A stretch of 64,000 bases of DNA. Origin: GCA-2715965 sp047608975. Lineage in GTDB: Bacteria; Verrucomicrobiota; Verrucomicrobiia; Limisphaerales; JAYPXF01. A model generated the notes under the pieces. It was not told the DNA's origin, ran no database searches, and saw only the letters and a program-made list of their open reading frames with translations. A program made the translations under genes and the position numbers. The DNA is taken from contig JBLFYM010000001.1 of assembly GCA_047608975.1 (NCBI GenBank), positions 89,013-153,012 on the forward strand, given 5' to 3'. This document shows, piece by piece, positions 54,186 to 63,622 of the stretch (position 1 is its first letter; each line of letters starts with the position of its first letter).

Positions 54186-54514
54186 TGTCGCTAATTGGTA
54201 GTGATACCAGCGAAGGTTTACCAAACCTTCCGGATCACTTGATCCACACCGAAACTGTTGCCAGTATTCGATATTGCTGGGCGATCAATGGGCCGTGTTT
54301 CATAGCCTATTGCCACCGCGAACGAGCATCATAACCTAGTTTCGGGTTGCGGGGCAAAAGAAAGATGAAAAAACCCTGAAAAGAGGGCTCTTAATTCACG
54401 GAAATATACGGAATACGCCGTTTATTGGGCTGAAATTGATATCTTTAGCCAATGGTTGCGTTCGTGCGGGGAAACATTTCTTTCGATAAACTTATTCACC
54501 CACGAAGTATTTGA
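54186..54514. other. 329-base gap between NADAR and SDR genes
   Basis: No coding frame is convincing. The left part (54212-54245) carries the two palindromes described separately. The right part (about 54360-54510) is AT-rich and includes a small CCCT/AGGG hairpin. The SDR transcript presumably ends in the right part, though no T-tract hairpin is seen. Confidence 0.45.
54212..54245 (-). promoter_or_regulatory. Two adjacent perfect palindromes upstream of the NADAR gene
   Basis: GAAGGTTT-ACC-AAACCTTC (54212-54230) is followed after one base by GGATCA-CT-TGATCC (54232-54245). The nearer one is 27 bases from the NADAR start. They could be repressor operators or leader hairpins. Confidence 0.55.
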
Positions 54515-55297
54515 TCAACGAATTCCTGATGCGATGGCGGGTCCGAGACTCGCGCCTCCGTCGACTGTAAGTGTCTGTCCAGTAACGAGATCCGCGTGAA
54601 TCAACCCGAGAATGGCGGTCGCCACATCGTCCGGTTTGCAGACCTTGCCGAGCAAAGCCTCGCCTGCTTTTTTATCGATGACGGACTGAAACGTAGCCCC
54701 CAGACCGCGCCGCAGCCATTCGCCATCAATCACTCCGGGGGCCACGGCGTTGACGCGGATTTCGGGACACAGGGTTCGGGCAAGGGAGAGGGTCAGGTTG
54801 AGCACAGCGGCTTTGGAGGCGCAATACGGAATCGAGCTTCCCGCTCCGATAAATCCGGCAATGCTGGCCACGTTCACGATGATCCCATCGCCGGACTGTT
54901 TGAGATGCGGGGTAGCCGCTCTGGCACATTGGAAAACGCCTTTCACGTTCGTGTCCATGATCGAACTCCAGACTTCATCCGTGACCTCCTCCAAGTTTTG
55001 GAAATCGATGAATCGGGTGGTGCCGGCGTTATTGATGAGGACATCAAGACGGCCAAATGCTGCGAAGGTCTCAGAGACGATCCGGCGACAGTCCGAATCA
55101 TCGGCGACGTTTCCCTGGGCGAGTATGGCACTGCCGCCCTTGGCCAGGATTTGCTCGAGAACGCTTTCTGCCTCTTCCAGTGATCGGTGGTAATTGATTG
55201 CGACCTGGCAACCTTCTTGTGCCAGTTGGATCGCCGTTGCAGCACCCACACCACGGCTGGCTCCGGTGATCAGTGCGACTTTGCTTTCGAGTTTCAT
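54515..55297 (-). CDS. Short-chain dehydrogenase/reductase
   Basis: A classical SDR of 260 residues. It has the NAD(P) site TGASRGVGAATA, NNAG, the catalytic Ser in VASIAGFIGAGSS and the YCASK pair, and the late TGQTLTVDGGAS. It resembles 3-oxoacyl-ACP reductase-like or sugar-alcohol SDRs; the substrate is not evident. Its start is nine bases after the stop of the transhydrogenase gene on the same strand, so the two are probably co-transcribed. Confidence 0.92.
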   Translation of the reverse strand: MKLESKVALITGASRGVGAATAIQLAQEGCQVAINYHRSLEEAESVLEQILAKGGSAILAQGNVADDSDCRRIVSETFAAFGRLDVLINNAGTTRFIDFQNLEEVTDEVWSSIMDTNVKGVFQCARAATPHLKQSGDGIIVNVASIAGFIGAGSSIPYCASKAAVLNLTLSLARTLCPEIRVNAVAPGVIDGEWLRRGLGATFQSVIDKKAGEALLGKVCKPDDVATAILGLIHADLVTGQTLTVDGGASLGPAIASGIR

Positions 55298-55306
55298 GCC
55301 GGGAAT

Positions 55307-56713
55307 TTAGTCTTCGTGTTCGCCCTCACTGAGTTTGCCCAGCGCGTCGTAGGTCGCGTACTTGTACATCTCGGTGAGAGTGGGGTAGTTGTAGCAGGTC
55401 TGGATAAAAAGATCGGTAGTGGCTCCCATGAGCATTGCGGTCAACCCGGTATGCACAAGTTCGCTGGCCTGTTCGCCCATGACGTGAACGCCCAACAGTT
55501 TGCGGGACTGGGCGTGGAACAGGAGTTTTAGGAATCCGTCGTCGTCGCCAATGATCTGCCCGCGAGCGTTGGCATTGTATCGGGCGCGGCCAGCGACGTA
55601 TGGAATCTGACGTCTGGTGAGCGATTCCTCGGTTTCTCCGGCCATGGAGCATTCCGGAATAGTGTAGATTCCATAAGGCAGAATCTGCGCGAGATCTTCC
55701 TTGTACCGCAGATCAAAGGCATGGACCATCGCGAGGCGGGCCTGCTCCATGGAGGTGGATGCGAGCGCAGGAAAGCCGATGACGTCACCGGCCGCGTAGA
55801 TGTGTGGGACGGCGGTCTGGTAGTTTTCGTTGACCAAAATCTGGCCGCGTTTGTTGGTCTCCACGTTGTGATTTTCCAGTCCCAAACCGGCCGTGTTGCC
55901 GCTTCGCCCCGTGGCGGCAAGGAGGAAATCCACTCCGAGTTCCCGTCCTGACTTCAGTTGCACCCGGATGCGCTGCTCCGCGATGACCGATTCGATCGCG
56001 TCCGGCTTGACGATCTTGATTCCCATCAGCTCCATGTGGGAGGTCAACGCGGCCGAGATCTCCGCGTCCATGAAACCGAGTAGGGTGGCGCGGCCTTCCA
56101 TCAGAGTGACGTCGATTCCGAGTGCTGCAAACATGCAGGCGTATTCGCAGCCGATGACGCCGCCGCCGGCGACCAGCATCGAGTCCGGCAATTTTTCGAT
56201 CTGAAGGATGGTGTCCGAATCGAAAACACCGGGATGTTCAAATGGCAGGTTTGCCGGTCGATACGGCGTGGAACCGGTGGCGATCAGAATGACCTTTCCA
56301 CGTAGGAGAGTGGCTTCACCTTCCGGTGATTTCACCTGCAGGGTGTGGGCGTCAACAAACTCAGCCTGGCCGGTGAAGAGCTCGACCTTGTGTCGCCCCA
56401 GGTTGTCACTCACCCGGGCACGTTCCGATTCGGCGACCAGCCGCTCGCGGTAGAGAAAATCGCGGGCGGTGACCCGGTCTTTCACGGTCAGATGAATTCC
56501 ATAAAGGCCACGCTGCTTGAAACCTGAGAGGTAGAGCGCGGTTTCACGCAGCGTCTTTGAGGGCAGGGTGCCGGTATTCGCCGCTGCACCTCCGAGGTCG
56601 GATTGCTTCTCAATCAGCGCCACTTTCTTCCCGAAATATGCGGCCTGTGCGGCACCCTTTTCTCCCGCGGGACCGGAGCCGATGACGACGAGATCGTATT
56701 CTTTGGCAGGCAT
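55307..56713 (-). CDS. sthA: Soluble NAD(P)(+) transhydrogenase (SthA-like)
   Basis: The 468-residue flavoprotein belongs to the pyridine nucleotide-disulfide oxidoreductase family. FAD binding is seen in VVIGSGPAGEKGAAQAAYFGKKVALIE, and the second nucleotide site in VAGGGVIGCEYACMFAALG. The redox-active Cys pair of lipoamide dehydrogenases is absent (GGAAANTGTLPSKTLRE), which is the hallmark of Si-specific transhydrogenase. It balances NADH and NADPH in the cytoplasm. It lies upstream of the SDR, an enzyme that may use the same cofactors. Confidence 0.93.
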   Translation of the reverse strand: MPAKEYDLVVIGSGPAGEKGAAQAAYFGKKVALIEKQSDLGGAAANTGTLPSKTLRETALYLSGFKQRGLYGIHLTVKDRVTARDFLYRERLVAESERARVSDNLGRHKVELFTGQAEFVDAHTLQVKSPEGEATLLRGKVILIATGSTPYRPANLPFEHPGVFDSDTILQIEKLPDSMLVAGGGVIGCEYACMFAALGIDVTLMEGRATLLGFMDAEISAALTSHMELMGIKIVKPDAIESVIAEQRIRVQLKSGRELGVDFLLAATGRSGNTAGLGLENHNVETNKRGQILVNENYQTAVPHIYAAGDVIGFPALASTSMEQARLAMVHAFDLRYKEDLAQILPYGIYTIPECSMAGETEESLTRRQIPYVAGRARYNANARGQIIGDDDGFLKLLFHAQSRKLLGVHVMGEQASELVHTGLTAMLMGATTDLFIQTCYNYPTLTEMYKYATYDALGKLSEGEHED

Positions 56714-56762
56714 TCTCGAAATATGGGGTGACAGGAAAGAGGTGAAAATATATTTCTCAGCA

Positions 56763-57815
56763 ATGAACCTCCTGGATGCGAACTATCTTCCCCAGCAGAT
56801 CAACAGTGGCTGGCTGTTGACCGGATATTCGCTGAATGAACTTGAGCTACTTGCCCGACCGCAGCGCCTGATTCTCCCTATCTGTTCGCTCGGCACATCC
56901 GTGCGTGAATTGGCGGAGCTCGGCGGATTGGTGTTGCCACCGCTTTATCATGAGGCGTTGGACGATGGACTGAAGCGCCCGATGCTCGAACGGATTCGCG
57001 AATGTTTCCCGTTCTATTTGGGGACGGGACGGCGTGGGGAAAACAGCATTCAGCTCGAGGTGGTGGAACTTCCCGCAGTTTCGCCAGAACCGGTTCAATG
57101 CGAAATCGCTTGTTTCAGCGTGGACACTGCTGTGGAGGAACACGGGCCGCATCTGCCCCTGATGACGGATACGCTGCAAAGCTACGGCGTCCTGCAAGCT
57201 TTGGCGGATGCCGATAATTCGCTGACACTTGCGCCCCCGGTTGAGTATGGGCAGCTGACTTGGGGACTGCCCTTTGGATTCAGCATCGATCTCACCCCGC
57301 CGCTGGTCACCCGCTACGTTACGGGTTTCATGGATGCGATTCTGAATTGGTGTTCGCCTCAGGCGGTTTATGTGGTGGATGTGCATGGATCCATCGTGCA
57401 CCGCAACGCGATTCAGGCAGGCATGGCGGCAAGTAGGTGCAAGGTATCCGCATTCCGTTGGCTTCACGATCCGCTGGTGGAGTTTGCCGGGGATCGAGGC
57501 GATCAACATGCGGGTGCGGTTGAGACGGCATTGATCGAATATCTGAATCCCGCGTTGCTCAATTCGGAGTGGTGGCAATTTCGCCGCGACGAATTGATCG
57601 AGCAACAGATGGATCTGGATACTGCGATTCGGCTTTCGTCAGATATGCCGTCCTTCATTGCTCACGTGGAAGAGCAGGGGAGCAACGGCATCGTGGGGGC
57701 GATTGAAAACTATCCCAGCCTGGATGCCGAAGAGATGTTTGGACGGATGGTGGCGGTCGCGCGTGAAGATATCATCCAGCTGAAACGCCGTTTGGCTGCC
57801 GGGGTTCTGGCCTGA
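56763..57815 (+). CDS. Creatininase-family amidohydrolase-like protein
   Basis: The 350-residue protein contains the creatininase metal-binding blocks VDTAVEEHGPHLPLMTDT and GDQHAGAVETALIEYLNP. The family hydrolyses cyclic amides or formamides; members also act in riboflavin/deazaflavin and mycofactocin pathways. An N-terminal 70 or so residues (ILPICSLGTSVRELAELGGLVLPP) are also family-like. The start at 56763 is divergent from the transhydrogenase by 49 bases. No accompanying pathway genes identify its substrate. Confidence 0.88.
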   Translation: MNLLDANYLPQQINSGWLLTGYSLNELELLARPQRLILPICSLGTSVRELAELGGLVLPPLYHEALDDGLKRPMLERIRECFPFYLGTGRRGENSIQLEVVELPAVSPEPVQCEIACFSVDTAVEEHGPHLPLMTDTLQSYGVLQALADADNSLTLAPPVEYGQLTWGLPFGFSIDLTPPLVTRYVTGFMDAILNWCSPQAVYVVDVHGSIVHRNAIQAGMAASRCKVSAFRWLHDPLVEFAGDRGDQHAGAVETALIEYLNPALLNSEWWQFRRDELIEQQMDLDTAIRLSSDMPSFIAHVEEQGSNGIVGAIENYPSLDAEEMFGRMVAVAREDIIQLKRRLAAGVLA

Positions 57816-57839
57816 AGTCGGTCGGATTCGAGACTGACT

Positions 57840-59831
57840 CTATTTGCCCTGCTTGGCGGCGGCGGGATTGGTCGAAATAGTAATCGGTGGAGATTTGATC
57901 TGGTTCGTTCTCGGTGGTCGCAGGTGGGCGGGGCGGTAGTCCTCCCCACGGTAGGAAAGATTTCCGATTGTATCCGTATGGCCGGTGAAGTGCAGTCCGC
58001 CGGCGGCGTTGTAGCCGGTGCTCGCGCCGCGGCGACGGGGGCCGATCCAAAAGGAGTAGAGGGTGGCCTTCTTCACATGAAACAGAAGACGGATGGGGCG
58101 CCCTTTCAAAACTGAGATGTCAGGGACACCTTGCCAGTTTACGGTCATCAAAGTTTGGTCATGGGCCAGTGGCATGCAGGTGGCTTTGGAGAGTGGCAGC
58201 TTTTCCTTCGTGTCGTTCTTGATCAGTTCCAGCATGTTGCCGCGCTCACTCACGATCTCAATTCGGATCTCTCCGTCCGGGGCGTTGGTCTGCATGTTGA
58301 GAAACACGTAGCCGACCAGCTTGTCGAACTTGATGGGGCGGGTCAGCAGCAGGCCTTCATCGTCCGCCACCATGCCGCAGAATCCGTCGCGTCGGATTGA
58401 ACCCAGTCCCACCGCACCGTTCACCGCTCTGTCGCCATTCGCTCCAGCGCGGCCGCTGAAATAAAAGTTCAACCGCCGCCCCACGACAGTGAACCCGCCG
58501 CCAACAGATTGCACGTTGCCATAGTTCCAAGCGGTCGGATCGTCTGACATCCGAATGAACGGCTCGCGGTCGGGTCGCGTCCAGTGGAAGCCGTCACGGC
58601 TGTATCCAAGATAAACCTCGTTGTGTTTGGGGCGCTTGCCATCGTCGCCTTTCCAGATCGTGAAGAGGCCGATCATGAGACTTTCGTAAGGCGTGGCGTC
58701 GAGATTGTAGAGCTGCGGTTTCACCCCCAGCTTCGGGTCGACTGCATCCAGTCCGTCAGCGCCCACCCAGAGCGGGGCTTCTTCAATGTTTTGCCAGCTG
58801 CGATCGGTCATGAGATCGCGCATCTCCCAATAGCGACGTTTTCGGGGCGTGTCGGGATCGCGCAGGCTGAATACCCAGACTTTGCGAAATGGATTCCAGA
58901 ATACCGTCGAACGGTCGCCGGCACCAATGAAGTTCCGTTGGCCGGAACTCCAGTTCGTGCCGTCGGCGGAGACATGCAGGGTCAACGCCCACTGATCATC
59001 GATCTTGTGTGAACGAAACATCTTGAATCGTTCACGGGCTTCCTTCGCATCGAAGTCCAGCCAGACCGTGGAGGAATCCCGCGTGTCGGGTTGTACGATG
59101 TTGCTACCCTTCGCACCGTGCAGTCGTGGCTTGATCCAGTCCACACCGTTGCTCGAGACCGCCATCGCCGTGGCTTTGTTGTAACCGGCGAGGTACCACA
59201 TCTTGAACATGTAGTTGGTCGGATCCCACCAGACACCGTCGCTGAAGGGCATCGCCATCGGTCCGCGTCCCTCCTGCTCCCAAGCCTGGTCCGGTTTCAT
59301 CACCGGATTGTTCGTGTGCAATTCGAGTTTCGCCCAAACACGACGCAGCGAGCTGGTCTCGATCAGGAAATCATCCACAAACAATTGCCGCCCGTTGTCG
59401 ACGTTGATGACCGCGGGTGGATTCGTCAGATAAGGAACCACCATGGGCCTGCCCTCCACGTAGGCATTGGTCGGCGGCCAGACTTCGGGGAGAATGATCC
59501 CATTGTAAGTTGTTTCGCCGGGGTGAATGGGGATCGAGGGTGTACTGACGTGGACGATGGGCGGCGATGTCTGAGCGGGTGTCTGAATCTGCGCTGTGGG
59601 CATGAGCAGCGGGGTGGCATTGGTTCCGCCTGGAACGCCGCCCGCGTTCCGGCCAGACAGATTCCGGGTCGGAGCGGCTTCTGCTTCAGAAATCTCCGCC
59701 GGTTTATCGCGACGTCCGAAGATCGCGGCGGCACCCACGATGACTACGGTCAATGCCAGCCAGACCACGCCAGGAATGCCGGACATCCGGTTTGTGCTGT
59801 CAATCGGAGAGGGATCAGAATTGTCGCTCAT
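57840..59831 (-). CDS. Membrane-anchored beta-propeller (GH32/43-like) protein
   Basis: A single N-terminal membrane helix (about residues 20-40) is followed by a Pro/Thr-rich linker. A five-bladed propeller of glycoside-hydrolase 32/43 type follows (about 140-480; WYLAGYNKATAMAVSSNGVDW, EVYLGYSRDGFHWTRPD), then a C-terminal beta domain (about 490-630). DNGRQLFVDDFLIE opens the catalytic region, but acidic catalytic residues cannot be assigned without alignment. It probably faces the periplasm and binds or cuts a glycan. Confidence 0.75.
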   Translation of the reverse strand: MSDNSDPSPIDSTNRMSGIPGVVWLALTVVIVGAAAIFGRRDKPAEISEAEAAPTRNLSGRNAGGVPGGTNATPLLMPTAQIQTPAQTSPPIVHVSTPSIPIHPGETTYNGIILPEVWPPTNAYVEGRPMVVPYLTNPPAVINVDNGRQLFVDDFLIETSSLRRVWAKLELHTNNPVMKPDQAWEQEGRGPMAMPFSDGVWWDPTNYMFKMWYLAGYNKATAMAVSSNGVDWIKPRLHGAKGSNIVQPDTRDSSTVWLDFDAKEARERFKMFRSHKIDDQWALTLHVSADGTNWSSGQRNFIGAGDRSTVFWNPFRKVWVFSLRDPDTPRKRRYWEMRDLMTDRSWQNIEEAPLWVGADGLDAVDPKLGVKPQLYNLDATPYESLMIGLFTIWKGDDGKRPKHNEVYLGYSRDGFHWTRPDREPFIRMSDDPTAWNYGNVQSVGGGFTVVGRRLNFYFSGRAGANGDRAVNGAVGLGSIRRDGFCGMVADDEGLLLTRPIKFDKLVGYVFLNMQTNAPDGEIRIEIVSERGNMLELIKNDTKEKLPLSKATCMPLAHDQTLMTVNWQGVPDISVLKGRPIRLLFHVKKATLYSFWIGPRRRGASTGYNAAGGLHFTGHTDTIGNLSYRGEDYRPAHLRPPRTNQIKSPPITISTNPAAAKQGK

Positions 59832-59885
59832 GAATGGATGAAGAGTTCCGGCAAGCGGTCGATCGCAAACGGGATGTGCGGGGAT

Positions 59886-60194
59886 TTAACCTTGCTTGAG
59901 AATCTGGAGTTTGACGTCCGCGACCAGATCCTTCACGCGTTCGCGAAACTCGGCCATGTGGGGGGCGTCGAGATGCGTTTTCAGCGCGGCGACGTCTTTC
60001 CATTTCTCGAGGACGGTTACGACGTTCTCCCGACCACCGCCTTGCGCGGGGATGTCGGTATCAACGTCTTCGAACGGAGCGTACTCGTGGCAGCCGGACT
60101 CGGCATAGACCTGCGGCACAAGCTTGTGAAACTCCCGTAGGAAGGTTTCCCGCTTTCCATCTGCCACTTCGATTGTGGCGACCACATGAATCAT
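59886..60194 (-). CDS. Antibiotic biosynthesis monooxygenase / quinol monooxygenase-like protein
   Basis: The 102-residue ferredoxin-like protein fits the ABM/YgiN family: MIHVVATIEVADGKRETFLREF, SGCHEYAPFEDV, and VTVLEKWKDVAALKTHLDAPHM. Such dimeric proteins oxidise small aromatics or quinols without cofactor. I chose the ATG at 60194; an in-frame ATG 12 codons upstream is less fitting. Confidence 0.85.
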   Translation of the reverse strand: MIHVVATIEVADGKRETFLREFHKLVPQVYAESGCHEYAPFEDVDTDIPAQGGGRENVVTVLEKWKDVAALKTHLDAPHMAEFRERVKDLVADVKLQILKQG

Positions 60195-60340
60195 GTGGGG
60201 AATTTCTCCGAGATTTGCCGAAATCGTCAAGTTTTACTGTGGCAAATCGGTCAGCCGGGAGGGGTTTTATGGCCGGTGGGCCAAGAAAAGCGGACCCAAG
60301 TAGTAATTTGGGCCACTTGAGCAGTGCGGGGGAGGCTCAG

Positions 60341-61087
60341 CTAAGACGCCGCCAGCTCGTAGCGGAGGAGCGTCAGAGCACAGATCGCGGCGGTTTCCGC
60401 CCGGAGAACACTCGGTCCCAAGCCGATCGGCTGCACGCCGATGCCGGTGAGTGCAGCAAGTTCTGCCGGACTAAAATCACCTTCCGGGCCGATCCAGATC
60501 GAGACTTCATCAGGTCGCTCGGCGGTCGCGTCCTGATCCCGCAGAATGGATTTGGCTGGGAGCGTTCCGGCGGCCAATGAGGCGACCAGATGGAGGCCTG
60601 CATGCCGGTCTCCCTTTGCGAGTTCGGCAAGCGGTTGCGGTAGGTCGATTTCTGGGAGCCAAGCCCCGCCACTTTGTTTCAATGCCGCGATGGCGGCGGC
60701 CCGCCATTTTTCGATTTTCACCCCAAAACGATCCTGATCGGGAACGGCGACTGAATTCTCTGAGATTACAGGCACGATTCGCCCCACTCCTAATTCTGTG
60801 CATTTCTCAATCAGCAGGTCCATTGCCTTCTGCTTGGGAAGGCATTGATACAGATGAATGTGGGGGGAGAGTCGGGGACACTGCTCGCGGGAAAGGACTT
60901 CCACGGCCGCCTTGCGCTTGGTGACCAAAGTCACCTGGGCAAGGTATCTGCCGCCCTCGCCGTCCAGCAACCGAACCTCTTCGCCAATTCGGCCGCGCAG
61001 CACCTGGCGCAGATGATGCGCCTCGGAGTTCGGCAGGTTGAACTCACCCTCCCCAATCTCAGCGCGTGGAACGAAAAAGCTGTGCAT
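60341..61087 (-). CDS. rsmE: 16S rRNA m3U1498 methyltransferase
   Basis: RsmE methylates U1498 of 16S rRNA with SAM. The PUA-like N-terminus (EAHHLRQVLRGRIGEEV) and the SPOUT knot motifs (IWIGPEGDFSPAEL and LGPSVLRAETAAICAL) are unmistakable. The length is 248 residues. It is the last gene of grpE-dnaJ-rsmE, 39 bases after dnaJ, an arrangement seen in many bacteria. Confidence 0.96.
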   Translation of the reverse strand: MHSFFVPRAEIGEGEFNLPNSEAHHLRQVLRGRIGEEVRLLDGEGGRYLAQVTLVTKRKAAVEVLSREQCPRLSPHIHLYQCLPKQKAMDLLIEKCTELGVGRIVPVISENSVAVPDQDRFGVKIEKWRAAAIAALKQSGGAWLPEIDLPQPLAELAKGDRHAGLHLVASLAAGTLPAKSILRDQDATAERPDEVSIWIGPEGDFSPAELAALTGIGVQPIGLGPSVLRAETAAICALTLLRYELAAS

Positions 61088-61126
61088 CGTGGGATTACGA
61101 GCTCTTCGCCCAGGCGCGTTCGAATG

Positions 61127-62308
61127 CTAGGGGCGGGTGAAGAAGTCTTTGGCCTTGGCAAAGAAACCGGTCGACTCAGGATGCACAGTTGCGTCGCAGG
61201 CGTCCGAGAACTCCTCCAGTTTGGCGCGTTGCGTCAACGTGAGCTTTTTCGGTACCTCGACGACGACCCGGGCCAGCAGATCGCCCGTTCCGTAGCCTTG
61301 TACGTTTTTGACGCCCTTGCCTTTCACGCGGAAGACCGTGCCACTTTGCGTGCCCGCCGGAATGCGAACCTTGGTCTTGCCGTTGACGGTTGGCACCGCG
61401 ATGTCAGAGCCGAGCGCGGCCTGGGGGAAAGTGATCGGGATCTCGCAGATCAGATCGTCGCCATCGCGCTTGAACACCTTGTGTTCGCGCACGTGAAGCA
61501 CGACGTAGAGATCGCCTGCGGGGCCGCCCTGTGAACCGGCTTCACCGTTTCCGCTCGAACGAAGCCTTGCTCCGGTGTCGACTCCGGGGGGGATCTTCAA
61601 TTTGATGCTCGAGGTCTTTTCCCGTCGGCCCGCACCGCTGCACTTTCGGCAGGGTCGGTCAATGGTCTGCCCGATGCCTTCGCAATCCGGACAGGTTTGG
61701 GCGACGTTGAAGATCCCGCGCGAACGCACGATCTGGCCGCGGCCGCCACAGGTCGAACAGCGTTCAGTCTTGGAACCCTTTTCGCCGCCGGAACCTTTGC
61801 AGGTTGTACAGCTGTCGAGTTTGCTTACCGTGATCTCACGTTCGGTGCCCATCACCGCCTCGTTGAATTCGATTTCGAGATCGTAGCGCAGATCCGAGCC
61901 CCGTTGGGGGCCGCCACTCCGTTGGCCGCCGCCGCTGCCGCTGCCGGCGTTGAACAGCTCGTCGAAGATGCTGCCACCACCACCACTGCCGCCGCCGCTG
62001 AATACCTCACGGAAGACTTCGAACGGATCATGGAATCCGCCGCCACCTCCACTGCCGCCACGTCCACCGCCGCGCTGCCGTGGATCAAACGCCGCATGAC
62101 CCATCTGGTCGTAGGCAGCCCGTTTCTGAGGATCGCTGAGCACCTCATAGGCTTCGCCGACTTCCTTGAACTTGTCCTCAGCGGTCTTGTCGTCCGGGTT
62201 TTTGTCCGGATGAAATTTGACAGCGGCTTTGCGGTAGGCCTTTTTCAGGGCATCCGCGGAAATGCCTTTTTCGGCTCCGAGAACTTCGTAGTAATCGCGT
62301 TTGCTCAT
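61127..62308 (-). CDS. dnaJ: Chaperone protein DnaJ
   Basis: DnaJ is the Hsp40 co-chaperone of DnaK. The J domain (YYEVLGAEKGISADALKKAYR; HPDKNPDDK has the HPD motif), a long Gly-rich region (about 75-130), four CxxCxGxG zinc repeats (CTTCKGSGG, CSTCGGRG, CPDCEGIG, CRKCSGAG) and the C-terminal domains are complete in 393 residues. It overlaps the grpE stop by four bases, so the two are translationally coupled. Confidence 0.97.
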   Translation of the reverse strand: MSKRDYYEVLGAEKGISADALKKAYRKAAVKFHPDKNPDDKTAEDKFKEVGEAYEVLSDPQKRAAYDQMGHAAFDPRQRGGGRGGSGGGGGFHDPFEVFREVFSGGGSGGGGSIFDELFNAGSGSGGGQRSGGPQRGSDLRYDLEIEFNEAVMGTEREITVSKLDSCTTCKGSGGEKGSKTERCSTCGGRGQIVRSRGIFNVAQTCPDCEGIGQTIDRPCRKCSGAGRREKTSSIKLKIPPGVDTGARLRSSGNGEAGSQGGPAGDLYVVLHVREHKVFKRDGDDLICEIPITFPQAALGSDIAVPTVNGKTKVRIPAGTQSGTVFRVKGKGVKNVQGYGTGDLLARVVVEVPKKLTLTQRAKLEEFSDACDATVHPESTGFFAKAKDFFTRP

Positions 62309-62985
62309 ACGGCGGTTTCCTCACTCTCCGATGTAGCTTCGGCGGGTTCGGGCTTCGGTGGAGCCTCGGGTGCAGGCGCCTTGGCGACGACCACCGAGGC
62401 GGCGCGCAGCAGACGATCCTTGAGTTTGTAACCCCGTCGCAGTTGTTGCAGCACCTGGCCATCGGGCGTGTCAGCAGTTTCCTGTTCGGACATCGCCTCC
62501 TGCCAGCTGGGATCAAATTGTTTTCCGGTCGCGTCCAATTCCTCCACCCCGGCATCCTTCAGCACGGAATTGAACTGGGTGAGAATCATCTGCACGCCGG
62601 TCTTAAGTGAATTGAGGTCCGGCTCACCCGTCGCGTTTGCGGCCGCCATCGCCATGTTAAAACTGTCCAGCACCGGGAGCAGGTTTTCGGTGAACCGTTC
62701 ATTGGCGTAACGAACGGCTTCCTGACGGTCTCGCGCGGCGCGTTTCTTGAAATTCTCCGCCTCGGCGGTCATGCGGAGGATTCGATCCCAGTATTCGGTG
62801 GCTTTGCCGGCCGTCTCACACAGCGCTTTCAATTCGGCTGCATCGAGTTCCACCGGTCCGGTTTCTTCTGGCGGTTCGGCAGCGTCGGCCGGCGTGGTCG
62901 TATCGTTGGCTTCTTCAACCACGACTTCGACCTTTCCGTCCACGGATGATTCGGGTGATTTGTCCTCTGGTGCTTGCTCTTCCAT
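62305..62985 (-). CDS. grpE: Nucleotide exchange factor GrpE
   Basis: GrpE releases ADP from DnaK. The 226-residue protein has a low-complexity acidic start (about 1-50), a long helix (ILRMTAEAENFKKRAARDRQ) and the conserved beta-cap (FDPSWQEAMS, GQVLQQLRRGYKLKDRLLRAA). It is somewhat longer than the usual 170-200 because of the extended N- and C-terminal tails. It heads the grpE-dnaJ-rsmE operon. No CIRCE element is visible upstream. Confidence 0.96.
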   Translation of the reverse strand: MEEQAPEDKSPESSVDGKVEVVVEEANDTTTPADAAEPPEETGPVELDAAELKALCETAGKATEYWDRILRMTAEAENFKKRAARDRQEAVRYANERFTENLLPVLDSFNMAMAAANATGEPDLNSLKTGVQMILTQFNSVLKDAGVEELDATGKQFDPSWQEAMSEQETADTPDGQVLQQLRRGYKLKDRLLRAASVVVAKAPAPEAPPKPEPAEATSESEETAV

Positions 62986-63319
62986 CTGTTTTTACTGATT
63001 TTCTGGTCTTCCCCGGTCAGGGGCGCGGAACCATACACGAGCCCCCATTGGCCTGCAATGAGGATGATACGGTGCCAGGTAGAAGTTTGAAATCATTGCT
63101 TAAACCCGATTTCTGTCAGTTTTTGAGGTTATTTTGGGGCGAATTGTCCGCCTTGCCATCAATTCGTCTGTGATACTGCTCGGGCAAATTTGTTCGCGTG
63201 GCGGTCCTCTTTTTGTGCCCCTTGGAATGGGGTGGCACCCCATGCCGACATGGGGGCGGTGTCCCGATTGTTGATTCACGCCACCGGGGTAGGTTTTTCC
63301 CAACAACAACAACTGGCAT
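62986..63319. other. 334-base gap upstream of grpE
   Basis: No gene is seen. The grpE promoter must lie in its left part, but neither a sigma32-type nor a CIRCE sequence is recognisable. Overlapping hairpins occupy 63227-63255. The right end is the leader of a small plus-strand gene. Confidence 0.45.
63227..63255 (+). promoter_or_regulatory. Overlapping alternative hairpins
   Basis: ATGGGGT-GGC-ACCCCAT (63227-63243) and CCCCATG-CCGA-CATGGGG (63238-63255) share their middle arm. Only one can form at a time. This could be a switch-like leader for the small plus-strand gene or a palindromic intergenic repeat. Confidence 0.5.
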
Positions 63320-63598
63320 ATGAAACAGACTCCCACAGCCCACCAATTTGAACAAAGCGGCGTTCGCAGCGGTTTTACCGTCAATCGCTACGCCTTCATG
63401 AACTCCCCCTCTCGGAGCTTCGATGTGAAACGATCCAGTCCCAAACTTGGCATTCTCCAGACGTTCACGATGGTCGGCATGCTGGCGGCCGCGTTGATTG
63501 TTGGCGGCAAATGGGTGGAGTTCGTCGCCCCTGATTCCGGAGCAACGATGCCGGCTTCGATTACTCAGCCTACTTCAGGCTCGGCAAAATCCACCTGA
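63320..63598 (+). CDS. Small membrane protein of unknown function
   Basis: I do not recognise a family. The 92-residue product has a polar, Ser-rich start, one membrane helix (about 46-65, LGILQTFTMVGMLAAALIVGG), and a short Ser/Thr/Pro-rich end. The start at 63320 has no strong ribosome site. The clear helix and the absence of any better overlapping gene support it, but it may be spurious. Confidence 0.45.
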   Translation: MKQTPTAHQFEQSGVRSGFTVNRYAFMNSPSRSFDVKRSSPKLGILQTFTMVGMLAAALIVGGKWVEFVAPDSGATMPASITQPTSGSAKST

Positions 63599-63622
63599 AC
63601 TCAGAGCTAACGGTCGATCCGC

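Noticed and set aside
62986..63319. CIRCE or sigma32 heat-shock site before grpE
   Set aside because: No inverted TTAGCACTC repeat or CTTGAA/CCCCAT pair was found.
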